Shown: in pieces, positions 32,842-40,043 of the stretch
Layout of the letters: every line of letters begins with the position of its first letter
Position numbering within the stretch: position 1 is the stretch's first letter
Assembly (NCBI GenBank): GCA_964513565.1
Contig: CAZENE010000030.1
Coordinates: 1-45,226 of the forward strand
Source of the DNA: Delta-02 sp964513565
Lineage (GTDB): Bacteria; Desulfobacterota; Syntrophorhabdia; Syntrophorhabdales; Syntrophorhabdaceae
Direction: 5' to 3'
DNA length: 45,226 bases
Translations under genes and position numbers: made by a program
Notes under the pieces: model-generated
The model's database searches: none
What the model saw: only the letters and a program-made list of their open reading frames with translations
What the model was told of the DNA's origin: nothing

Positions 32842-32930
32842 GTTGCCTCCTCAAAAAAACGGGCCATAGGCCATGGGTAATATAATGCCTGTTTTCCCCA
32901 TCACCAATAGCCTATCATCCATCAGCCAAT

Positions 32931-33317
32931 TCATACCACCGGATGATTTGTCCTGAGCCATTCTTTGATCCGGTGACATTCCCAGGGTGGTGTCCCGCAG
33001 ATGCCGGATCCTTTCTTGTCAGGGCATGAGGCGCATATCTGCCAGTGACCGCAGTCGATGCCTGTCATCAATGAGGCGTCGCATTCCGTGCACCAGAGGT
33101 ATCCACAGACACAGCATAGGCCGACCGTGGCATCGTTGATGGGCTCAATGCTCGAGCAATCCATCGTTTTTGAATCCCCGCAATGGGGGCAAGGACGCAT
33201 GGTTTCGTCCGTGTCGGTGTCGCGATTTTTTTCAACGGCCAGTAAAAGGGCATCCTGTATATCATCGGGAAGCAAGTCCCACATTCTCAAGAGACTGCAC
33301 GATATCGCTTTACCCAT
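32931..33317 (-). CDS. Cysteine-rich zinc-binding protein of unknown function
   Basis: A 128-residue protein with about 16 Cys and several His: CPHC, DC, GLCCVC, WCTEC, DCGHWQIC, SC, IC and ECH. The spacing suggests two or more treble-clef or ribbon-type metal sites after a helical N-terminus (LLPDDIQDALLLAVEK). I do not recognise the family. ATG 33317 is chosen because GGAGGG lies upstream; the frame opens further to 33380 without support. It sits between the flavodiiron and aminopeptidase genes on the same strand, with 89- and 90-bp gaps, so co-transcription is possible but not shown. A metal- or redox-related role is inference. Confidence 0.65.
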   Translation of the reverse strand: MGKAISCSLLRMWDLLPDDIQDALLLAVEKNRDTDTDETMRPCPHCGDSKTMDCSSIEPINDATVGLCCVCGYLWCTECDASLMTGIDCGHWQICASCPDKKGSGICGTPPWECHRIKEWLRTNHPVV

Positions 33318-33407
33318 AGTTGCAACCCTCCCTCTGATGGAGGGTATTCTAGCACAGAAGAAAAAAGCGGACAATGACATTGTCGTTTTGTCCGGTGTCT
33401 GGCCAAT

Positions 33408-34610
33408 TTACTTATTCTGGAAGATCCCGTCTTTATAAATGACAGTCTCGCTCCCATTTTTCAATTGTGCCGTAACTGTCTTTGGTTCAGTATTTACAAG
33501 GTCCCAGTGCAGGGCGGAATCATTGAAACCGAGACGATTTTTCATTTGTTTTGTCAATCGTGCCGGATTACCGCTGAAGGTGTCACTGTATGATGAACCG
33601 AGCGCAAGGTGGCAATTCCCGTCAGGGCCTCCAAAGTTTTCATCAAACAAGGTATCGGCCATAAAACGGTCAATCAGAGAAAAACGTTTATCGGTAAGTG
33701 AAAACTCGCCGACCCGCGAAGCCCCTTTATCCATCGCGATCTGTTTTTTCAGAAATTCCCCGCCTTTTTTCGCTTCCGCCTCGATGACCTTTCCTTTTTT
33801 AAATATCAGGCGTACACCTTCGACGTAATTCCCACTGCGAAATGTGGGAAGATTTGCGTAGTAAACGCCTTCGGTCCCGCGAAAGTCCGGGGAGAGAAAT
33901 ACCTCGAAACTTGGTATGTTATGGCCTGAAATGCCCGCCCATTTCCTTTTATCTCCCGGTGTCACCACAAGGTCCATACTCCTCGAGACTATGCGAAAAT
34001 ATTGTACCTTAAGGCTGCTCAACCATTTCTTGATCGCTGCCGCCTTTGCGTGAATGGATTCCCATTTCCGGACGGGGTCCTTAAGATCGAGGAAACAGGC
34101 TTTTTTTATCTGCTTGGCATATGATGCAAGCGACATCTTCGCCTGCTTCGCAAGGCCTGAGGTCGGGTAGGTGCACAATGTCCAGCTATACACGCCCCTC
34201 TCCTCCCGTTTGTCCATTATTTCCCGGAAAGGCTTGCGTGAGACCAGCACCGTGCCGATCCGTGACGGGTCGATATCCTTAAGGTATGTAAGCGACTCGG
34301 GTGCCCGAAGAAAGATCCTGCCGTTCAGGGCTTGATATAATTCCTTTTCGCCAGGGGGCAGGTATTTGAGCCCGGGCGCGTCCGCCAATTGATAAAATGT
34401 ACGCTCCATTGTATTGGTGAGCCCCATGCGCTGGAGGGGGTACAGGCCCCTTTCGAGGATTTTGCGGTACAGGATCTCGGCAAGATCGAGTGCTGCGGGG
34501 TCGTACTGGACAAGGATAACATCGCCTTTTTTAAATGTGCCTTTCCGTGCCGTTGATAATCCCCAGAGAAGGACATCGGCATATTTCTCCAGGATCTCTT
34601 TCTCAAACAT
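33408..34610 (-). CDS. M29-family metallo-aminopeptidase
   Basis: A 400-residue thermophilic-type (M29, AmpS/AmpT-like) aminopeptidase. The co-catalytic metal ligands are recognisable: Glu in 'GHNIPSFEVFLSPDFRGTEG', Glu in AEAKKGGEF, the HLALG-SSYSDTF region with His and Tyr, and the final ALHWDLV (H-x-D). It removes N-terminal residues from peptides in the cytosol. ATG 34610 has GGGGAGGAC upstream and gives the family length; an open upstream frame to 34691 only overlaps the next gene. The preceding gene ends 8 bp inside it (34603), so the two are coupled. Confidence 0.88.
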   Translation of the reverse strand: MFEKEILEKYADVLLWGLSTARKGTFKKGDVILVQYDPAALDLAEILYRKILERGLYPLQRMGLTNTMERTFYQLADAPGLKYLPPGEKELYQALNGRIFLRAPESLTYLKDIDPSRIGTVLVSRKPFREIMDKREERGVYSWTLCTYPTSGLAKQAKMSLASYAKQIKKACFLDLKDPVRKWESIHAKAAAIKKWLSSLKVQYFRIVSRSMDLVVTPGDKRKWAGISGHNIPSFEVFLSPDFRGTEGVYYANLPTFRSGNYVEGVRLIFKKGKVIEAEAKKGGEFLKKQIAMDKGASRVGEFSLTDKRFSLIDRFMADTLFDENFGGPDGNCHLALGSSYSDTFSGNPARLTKQMKNRLGFNDSALHWDLVNTEPKTVTAQLKNGSETVIYKDGIFQNK

Positions 34611-34968
34611 TGGTTTTGTCCTCCCCGCTCGATAAAATTTTATAGAGGCCGTCGGCGAATTGTTTTCTCGTACGCGGCCCCTTTTTTTCATTCATGAAAT
34701 CAGCAGGCCGGAAATGTTTAGTAAATTCATCTAGGCTGCTGTTATTTTTCGCCCACTCCCACAATTTCAAAAAATCTTCGGGCGTCGAAAAATCATTCTG
34801 GACTGTATAAAACATGCCGCATTTGCTGCAGATATGCCCGGTGGACCCGAGCCGCACAACAGATTCACCCGAGCTTTCGTGCCAACAGGCATTTATACAG
34901 AATGTCAGGAATTTATCCCTCGCCTCGTTGACAATGTTTCCCGTGGGTACAACGAAACTGATCTTCAT
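34603..34968 (-). CDS. Small protein of unknown function with a CxxC motif
   Basis: A 121-residue protein that I do not recognise. Residues 25-55 hold C24, C28 and 'GHICSKCGMFY', so a C..C/C-x2-C metal site is possible, and the C-terminal half is helical and charged. A strong AAAGGAGTCTAG site precedes ATG 34968. It overlaps the aminopeptidase start by 8 bp on the same strand, so they are almost certainly one operon and this is its first gene. Confidence 0.65.
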   Translation of the reverse strand: MKISFVVPTGNIVNEARDKFLTFCINACWHESSGESVVRLGSTGHICSKCGMFYTVQNDFSTPEDFLKLWEWAKNNSSLDEFTKHFRPADFMNEKKGPRTRKQFADGLYKILSSGEDKTNV

Positions 34969-35338
34969 CTAGACTCCTTTATGCGATGCACACCGGTGCC
35001 CGTATACCGTTTGTCACGAAAAGAAAGTTTTCTGCCGCATATGAAGCCATATATTCGTCCCGATGTTTACAATCCTTCAACGTCTGGAACAATATTATAA
35101 TCACCTGTTATTATACTATTTTCATCCCGGAGATAACAGTATAAGAATTCCGCCGATCTTGCAGGGAAAGAAAAAACATTCGTCTGTAAGCAGCGCCTCG
35201 ATCATTTTATACAATATCGGATATGCAGAAGAAAGACAAGGTTGGGATCGTGGAGTTTCCTTTTTTCAGCCGTTCAAACTGCAAACCGGGAAACATGGAA
35301 CTTGAAACATTTTTTTGCTATAATGGCCCGGGGGAGCT
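34969..35338. other. Intergenic region with divergent promoters
   Basis: This 370-bp AT-rich stretch between the small CxxC protein and the YdbH-like gene holds no ORF I can support. It contains an extended -10 promoter for the plus strand: TGCTATAAT with the hexamer at 35319-35324 and TGGAAC at 35296-35301, 17-nt spacer. Transcription would start only about 8 nt before the ATG at 35339, with GGGGGAG as ribosome binding site. A minus-strand promoter should also be here but is not distinctive. Confidence 0.5.
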
Positions 35339-37978
35339 ATGAGGAATAAAAGGTTCATTCTCACGATCATTGTCCTCATTGTGATTTTTGCAGCAGGGCT
35401 TGTCATTCTTGCCAGGACCCCTCTTCTTCTTCGATCCGTTGCGATGCTGAGCGCTCCGTTTTACGGATATGATATCAATGCGGAGTCGTTTTTCTTGCAT
35501 CCCCTGACCGTGGCTGACCTCAAAGGATTTACCATAGCCGACACACGCGATAAAAATTTTCTGTTTAGCAGTTCGCGGTTAACAATTAATACGACGCCCC
35601 GTGGCGTCCTGAAAGGCGATGTTGAAAAGGTCCTGATCAAGGACGCTAAAGTGCGCATACGCCTTGGGGACAAGAAGGAAACCGAAACCGACCTATCGTT
35701 TATCAAGAACATACCGTCGATACGGTTGCTTACTATGGAAAATGGCGAGTTCACGCTTTTATTCAAGGGATCGGACCTGCAGATACGATTGAGAAAGATA
35801 GAGCTTACGGTAAAGGATTTTTCGCCTGAGAGTGGCGGGGAGCTTTCATTTGCCGGCCTCGTTGGCATTAATGAACCGGGCAGTCCGGAATTATCCGCAA
35901 CCGGAAAATGCAAAGGCACCCTTCAGTTGACAGGGATATTTCCGGATATGCTGGGGAAAGGCACGATCGAACTGGATATCGAAAGTTTTATTGCAGGCGG
36001 GATCGGTATGAAGGCCGTAAGAGTGACCATGCCGATGCAGTTCGAAAAAGGTGAGGTTAATATCACGCGTTCAGATATCGGCATTGAAGAGATATTACTG
36101 ACGAAAGAAGGTCGGAGGGCCGTGCTGAAAAATTCGAGGATCGGGACCGTTGCGCGGTACCGCTCGGGGACCGGTGATCTTACGTCCGATGATATCCGGG
36201 TCATCCTGCCCGGTGTGGGATCGTTAAAAGGCATTGCACGTCTCAAGCTGAAGGGGGCGATGCCCGTAAATGCATCGATGGAGACGAAAGAGCTGAATTT
36301 CTCAAACCTTTTCTCGATGGCCCAATCCTTGATGACACAAGAGGACGCACAAAAATGGTCTATTCAGGGTGAGGGCTCCCTCAAAGGGCGCATGGCGGGA
36401 ACGCTTTCCGGTGCAGCGCCATCCCTTTCCGGCAGCCTGACGATGGATATAAAAAAAGGTGGTTTTGCATCGCCGGACGGCTCGAGGGCCGGACAGGGCA
36501 TAAACGGTCTTGTCATCATGAACTTTACGTTTCCCCGGGGAGATAAAGATAAATCGCTCAAGGTATCCTCCCGGATATCGTCGGGGGAATATCTCTGGGG
36601 CAGGTATTATAAAGACCTTTCCACGGATCGCGCGAGTTTTTCCGCGGATGCGGACGTGCGAACAAGCAGTAAGACCGGGTCGCGCTTTAAAGGGGTCTGC
36701 GACCTTTACAATACCGGGCGATACGCCTACGATGGCCATTTCGGTCAGGACGGCTGGCAGTTTCACATTAAAGCGCAGGACATGGCGATAAAGAAAATCG
36801 TCTCAAGTTTTTTTTCCAGTTATCTTGCCGAGACCGTGCCGTCGCTTAAGGGGATCGAAACCGACGGAAGGTTGGACGCGGATATCTCGATAAAGTCTGA
36901 AAAAAACAGGTTGTCTTCGCGCGGCAATATCAAGCTCGCAGAGGCTTCTGTGAGGCTTCCGGCATTATCGCTCGACGTCAAAAGTCTTAATGTGGATATC
37001 CCGTTCGACCTAGCGGCTAAAGCGGATATAATCCCGGACCTGAAGAAAGACGGTCCCGGTCTGGGCTGGATCCGGGTTTCAGGATTAAGAAAAGGCGAAT
37101 ATACCCTGCCCGAACTGCAGATCCCCATTATCGCGTCGGGAAGCGACATAGCAGCGACGGGTGTCATCTCCGTGCCGTTTTACGGCGGGGCTGTGCGTAT
37201 TAGGGACCTGGCCGCAAGAGACGTCCTCGGTGCATCACCGCGCTTATCCTTTGCGGGGTTGGTGAGCGGCATCGATTTTCCCCGGCTCCTCAACGATCTG
37301 ACGGGGCTTGCCTTCCCGGGAACCGTGAAAGCACGGTTCCCCGTGATCGCCTACCAAAATGGAGAGCTGCAGACAGAAGGCGGTTTATCTGTCGAGATAT
37401 TTGGAGGCAGTATCGAAGTGCTCGATATGTATGTCAGGGATCTTTTTGCATCTTCGCGCAAGATAGGAGGAGATATCGTCTTCAGTGACATCGATCTCGG
37501 GAAAATAACGGAAACCATCAAGATCGGTAAAATAACGGGGATTGTAAGCGGCTCGATGAAAGATCTCGAGATAGAATACGGTCAGCCGTCGCGTTTCGTC
37601 TTCGACCTGGATAGTGTGAAAAAAAAAGGTGTTTCGCGGAGGGTCTCGGTTGACGCTATCGAGAGCATATCGATACTGGGAACAGGCAGCGGAGGCATCG
37701 GGGCCATCTTGAAGAGCGGCCTCAATAAGTTCTTCAAGGAATATCCTTACAGCAGGATCGGTATCCGGTGCACGCTTGAAAATGATAACTTCAATATCAG
37801 GGGAAAGATCATTGAGGGCGGCAAGGAATACCTTATACGAAGGGCGTTTCTTCGCGGGATCGATGTTGTGAACAGGGACCCTCACAATATAGTAAGCTTC
37901 AAGGATATGCAGGAAAGGGTCGGCAGAGTGTTTCACAAGAGCAAGGACGGCGAAGGCCCGACAATAAAAGTTAATTAA
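35339..37978 (+). CDS. YdbH-like AsmA-superfamily intermembrane lipid-transport protein
   Basis: An 879-residue protein with an N-terminal membrane helix (residues 5-27) and then a long beta-strand-rich periplasmic part with many 'G-x-L-x-G' repeats, as in AsmA-like repeating-beta-groove proteins. The C-terminal ~230 residues ('LSVEIFGGSIEVLDMYVRDL', 'DLGKITETIKIGKITGIVSGSMKDLEI') match the YdbH/dicarboxylate-transport-type end. In E. coli YdbH acts with TamB and YhdP in phospholipid transport to the outer membrane and is encoded with ynbE and ydbL; here a YdbL-like lipoprotein follows after 20 bp, which supports the call. Transport direction and substrate are inference. Confidence 0.82.
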   Translation: MRNKRFILTIIVLIVIFAAGLVILARTPLLLRSVAMLSAPFYGYDINAESFFLHPLTVADLKGFTIADTRDKNFLFSSSRLTINTTPRGVLKGDVEKVLIKDAKVRIRLGDKKETETDLSFIKNIPSIRLLTMENGEFTLLFKGSDLQIRLRKIELTVKDFSPESGGELSFAGLVGINEPGSPELSATGKCKGTLQLTGIFPDMLGKGTIELDIESFIAGGIGMKAVRVTMPMQFEKGEVNITRSDIGIEEILLTKEGRRAVLKNSRIGTVARYRSGTGDLTSDDIRVILPGVGSLKGIARLKLKGAMPVNASMETKELNFSNLFSMAQSLMTQEDAQKWSIQGEGSLKGRMAGTLSGAAPSLSGSLTMDIKKGGFASPDGSRAGQGINGLVIMNFTFPRGDKDKSLKVSSRISSGEYLWGRYYKDLSTDRASFSADADVRTSSKTGSRFKGVCDLYNTGRYAYDGHFGQDGWQFHIKAQDMAIKKIVSSFFSSYLAETVPSLKGIETDGRLDADISIKSEKNRLSSRGNIKLAEASVRLPALSLDVKSLNVDIPFDLAAKADIIPDLKKDGPGLGWIRVSGLRKGEYTLPELQIPIIASGSDIAATGVISVPFYGGAVRIRDLAARDVLGASPRLSFAGLVSGIDFPRLLNDLTGLAFPGTVKARFPVIAYQNGELQTEGGLSVEIFGGSIEVLDMYVRDLFASSRKIGGDIVFSDIDLGKITETIKIGKITGIVSGSMKDLEIEYGQPSRFVFDLDSVKKKGVSRRVSVDAIESISILGTGSGGIGAILKSGLNKFFKEYPYSRIGIRCTLENDNFNIRGKIIEGGKEYLIRRAFLRGIDVVNRDPHNIVSFKDMQERVGRVFHKSKDGEGPTIKVN

Positions 37979-37998
37979 GGGATCACAAGGAGGATATA

Positions 37999-38586
37999 AT
38001 GTTTAGAAAGTTGCGTCACGTTGCATTGAGCTTCATGCTTCTATTAGCGGCATGCGTCACGGTCAATATATATTTCCCTGCGGCTGCCATTCAGAAGGCT
38101 GCCGATGAGATCGTCGATGATGTGCGGGGAACCGGGGACCAGAAACGACCCGAAGAAAAACTAAATGACAGGCAAAGCAATGTCCTCGATTCCATCAAAA
38201 GCATCATCGGGCCGTCCGAGGCCTATGCCCAGATCAACATAGAAGTCTCCACGCCCGCCATACGCAGTCTCAAGCAGGCAATGAAAGACAATTATCCACG
38301 GATCAAGGTATTCTACGATAAAGGGGCAATTGGCGAAAACAATAGGGGTCTTCTGGAAGCGCGAGATACGGGAAATCTTAACCTCAAGGAAAAAGCCGAT
38401 CTCAACAGGTTGATGACACAGGAAAACAACAACAGGAACGCCCTCTACGCTGAGATCATGAGAGCGAACAAGCTGGGAGCGGATTCGCTGCCCAAGGTCC
38501 AGAAAATATTCGCAAACAGCTGGAGGGATAAATCCCAACCCGGATGGTGGATACAGAACGATCAGGGGGGATGGCAGAAGAAATAA
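37999..38586 (+). CDS. YdbL-like DUF1318 lipoprotein
   Basis: A 195-residue protein with a lipobox (MLLLAAC, Cys at about 18) and a short 'TVNIYFPAAAIQKAADEIVDDV' segment that resembles the small YnbE lipoprotein. A DUF1318 domain follows from about residue 75: 'STPAIRSLKQAMKDNYPRIKVFYDKGAIGENNRGLLEAR', 'QENNNRNALYAEIMRANKL' and a final W-rich end. It thus looks like YnbE and YdbL combined in one chain. AAGGAGGATATA precedes ATG 37999, 20 bp after the YdbH-like stop, so they are one operon. Outer-membrane anchoring and YdbH partnership are inference from the E. coli arrangement. Confidence 0.82.
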   Translation: MFRKLRHVALSFMLLLAACVTVNIYFPAAAIQKAADEIVDDVRGTGDQKRPEEKLNDRQSNVLDSIKSIIGPSEAYAQINIEVSTPAIRSLKQAMKDNYPRIKVFYDKGAIGENNRGLLEARDTGNLNLKEKADLNRLMTQENNNRNALYAEIMRANKLGADSLPKVQKIFANSWRDKSQPGWWIQNDQGGWQKK

Positions 38587-38631
38587 GTAGCGGGCATAGA
38601 CCATAGGCGATAGGCGCGGGAGGGTAGCATA

Positions 38632-39318
38632 GTGAAATTTAGGGTAGCCTTATGCGTGGCTGCGGTAATTATGGTCGGTATGGTCTTGTTTTCCTGTGCC
38701 GGGGTTGCTATAAGCCCCGAAGCCAGGGCGGATTTTAATGCAGGCCTCAACCTGTTCGATCAGGGAAAATTTGATAAAGCCCTTCCTTTTTTCGACAAAG
38801 CGGTAAGTGCCGAGCCCGATTATTATGAGGCCCAGCTTTATCTTGGCCGGACACGTCTTAATATGAGAGACTATGGTAATGCGATACCGCCTCTACGCAG
38901 GGCCTACCGCCTGTCACCCGATGATTTCAAATCACAGGCCTGCGACATACTGATCGATGCGCTTATGGGCGCCGCCTCTTCGGAATTGGGCAAGGGCAAT
39001 TTTGAAAACACATTGGCTTATGTTCGGGAGATCATGTCCACCAGTCCGAAGGGCATAAAGATCAAGGAGGATATCTCCAATGTACTCGTTGCAGTCGCAA
39101 TGGGACTGGCCCGTAAGGGGGATGTCCGGGACGCGGTGCAGCTTTTTCGGGATGCGATCAAGGAAAACCCGGACAATATAAAGGCGTATCTGGGCCTTGC
39201 AAAAACCCTTATAAAGAGCGGCGCCATATCCGAAGCCATAGAAAATGCCCAAAAGGCCCTATCCCTCGACCCGACGAGCAATGAAGCAATGAATGTGGTC
39301 AAAGAACTGTTGCGATAG
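38632..39318 (+). CDS. TPR-repeat lipoprotein
   Basis: A 228-residue lipoprotein with signal peptide and lipobox (VLFSC, Cys at about 22) and five or six TPR repeats: 'AGLNLFDQGKFDKALPFFDKAVSAEPDYYEAQLYLGRTRL' and 'LGLAKTLIKSGAISEAIENAQKALSLDPTSNEA' are the clearest. The start is GTG 38632, with GGGAGGGTAGCATA upstream. It lies 45 bp after the YdbL-like gene and is probably the last gene of that operon; the gap holds the motif CATAGACCATAGG also seen near 32864. It may be a scaffold for the envelope complex; function is otherwise unknown. Confidence 0.78.
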   Translation: MKFRVALCVAAVIMVGMVLFSCAGVAISPEARADFNAGLNLFDQGKFDKALPFFDKAVSAEPDYYEAQLYLGRTRLNMRDYGNAIPPLRRAYRLSPDDFKSQACDILIDALMGAASSELGKGNFENTLAYVREIMSTSPKGIKIKEDISNVLVAVAMGLARKGDVRDAVQLFRDAIKENPDNIKAYLGLAKTLIKSGAISEAIENAQKALSLDPTSNEAMNVVKELLR

Positions 39319-39331
39319 AATCGTGAAGCGG

Positions 39332-39413
39332 GTTCTACGTTCTGTGTTCTACGTTAAGAACAAGATGGGTTATCGGACAGAAAAAACGTAACGTAGAACA
39401 CAGAACGTAGAAC
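39332..39413. repeat. Perfect 25-bp inverted repeat between convergent genes
   Basis: 39332-39356 and 39389-39413 are perfect inverted repeats of 25 bp with a 32-nt loop. Each arm is itself GTTCTACGTT-CTGT-GTTCTACGTT plus one base. The same decamer bounds the block at 8506-8628, where the right arm matches 18 of 19 bases. The structure lies 14 bp after the TPR gene stop and 6 bp before the convergent DUF5661 stop, so it can act as a bidirectional terminator. Confidence 0.85.
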
Positions 39414-39419
39414 AATCCA

Positions 39420-39857
39420 TTATTTCACCTGCACTGCTTCCGTTTTTGCCAGGGTTATTTTTGCCAGGGCCAGTTTCTTGTATTCTTTTTTGACCTTTTT
39501 CATATCGCCGGCCACGATCGCTTTATGAAGATCACCTTCAAGTTCGGCTACCTCGAGCAATTTGTAATAGTCGAGAGATTCCTTAAGATGGGCGATGACG
39601 ATCTTTCCCGTGATCAGAGGGTGATTGTTCGTTACATTGGCGTCCTTGAACCGCACGCCATGCTCAAGTTCAACTTCAAGTCCCTTGCGGAATTCCTCGG
39701 GGTCGATGTTCATTTTCTCCTCGTTAACGGTTGCGAGGATTATTTTAGCTTCCTTCGGCAATACCTTCGCAGACCTCAATTTCGCCCAGTCACGGATCTT
39801 CAGTTCTCTGCAAAATTTCGTTACCTCCGCCTTGCTGATATATTCCGGTATCTTCAT
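39420..39857 (-). CDS. DUF5661-like protein
   Basis: A 145-residue soluble, mostly helical protein. Residues 50-100 carry the DUF5661 core: 'F-R-K-G-L-E-V-E-L-E-H-G', then 'NVTNNHPLITGKIVIAHLKESLDYYKLLE'. The E-x-E-H and H-L-x-E-x-x-D-Y-Y residues could bind a metal, but the family function is unknown. The C-terminal ~40 residues are Lys-rich. ATG 39857 follows GGGGGCAATT; the frame opens to 39899, where no start signal exists and the promoter lies. It has its own promoter with a palindrome at the start site. Confidence 0.75.
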   Translation of the reverse strand: MKIPEYISKAEVTKFCRELKIRDWAKLRSAKVLPKEAKIILATVNEEKMNIDPEEFRKGLEVELEHGVRFKDANVTNNHPLITGKIVIAHLKESLDYYKLLEVAELEGDLHKAIVAGDMKKVKKEYKKLALAKITLAKTEAVQVK

Positions 39858-39868
39858 AATTGCCCCCT

Positions 39869-39917
39869 TGCTTAAGGTATATTTTAAGCATTGTAGCATA
39901 TTAGTGAATTAGTACAA
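39869..39917 (-). promoter_or_regulatory. Promoter and operator-like palindrome of the DUF5661 gene
   Basis: On the minus strand TTGTAC (39917-39912), a 16-nt spacer and TACAAT (39895-39890) form a strong promoter. The perfect 7-bp inverted repeat TGCTTAA/TTAAGCA (39869-39875 and 39884-39890, 8-nt spacer) covers the predicted start site near 39883, the position expected for a repressor operator. Confidence 0.55.
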
Positions 39918-40043
39918 GAAATATGGGTTCTTATGTAAGCCGGAAACCTTGATTGGCCTTGCTCGACGAAGCACGGTTCATTGGCCGCCGGCGGAAAATG
40001 ATTAATTTTGTCGTAAGAGACCCGAAAGGATGAGGAGGTTAAG

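Noticed and set aside
39332..39413. Start of a CRISPR array (repeated GTTCTACGTT)
   Set aside because: The copies form one inverted pair and not direct repeats with regular spacers; no cas gene is nearby.
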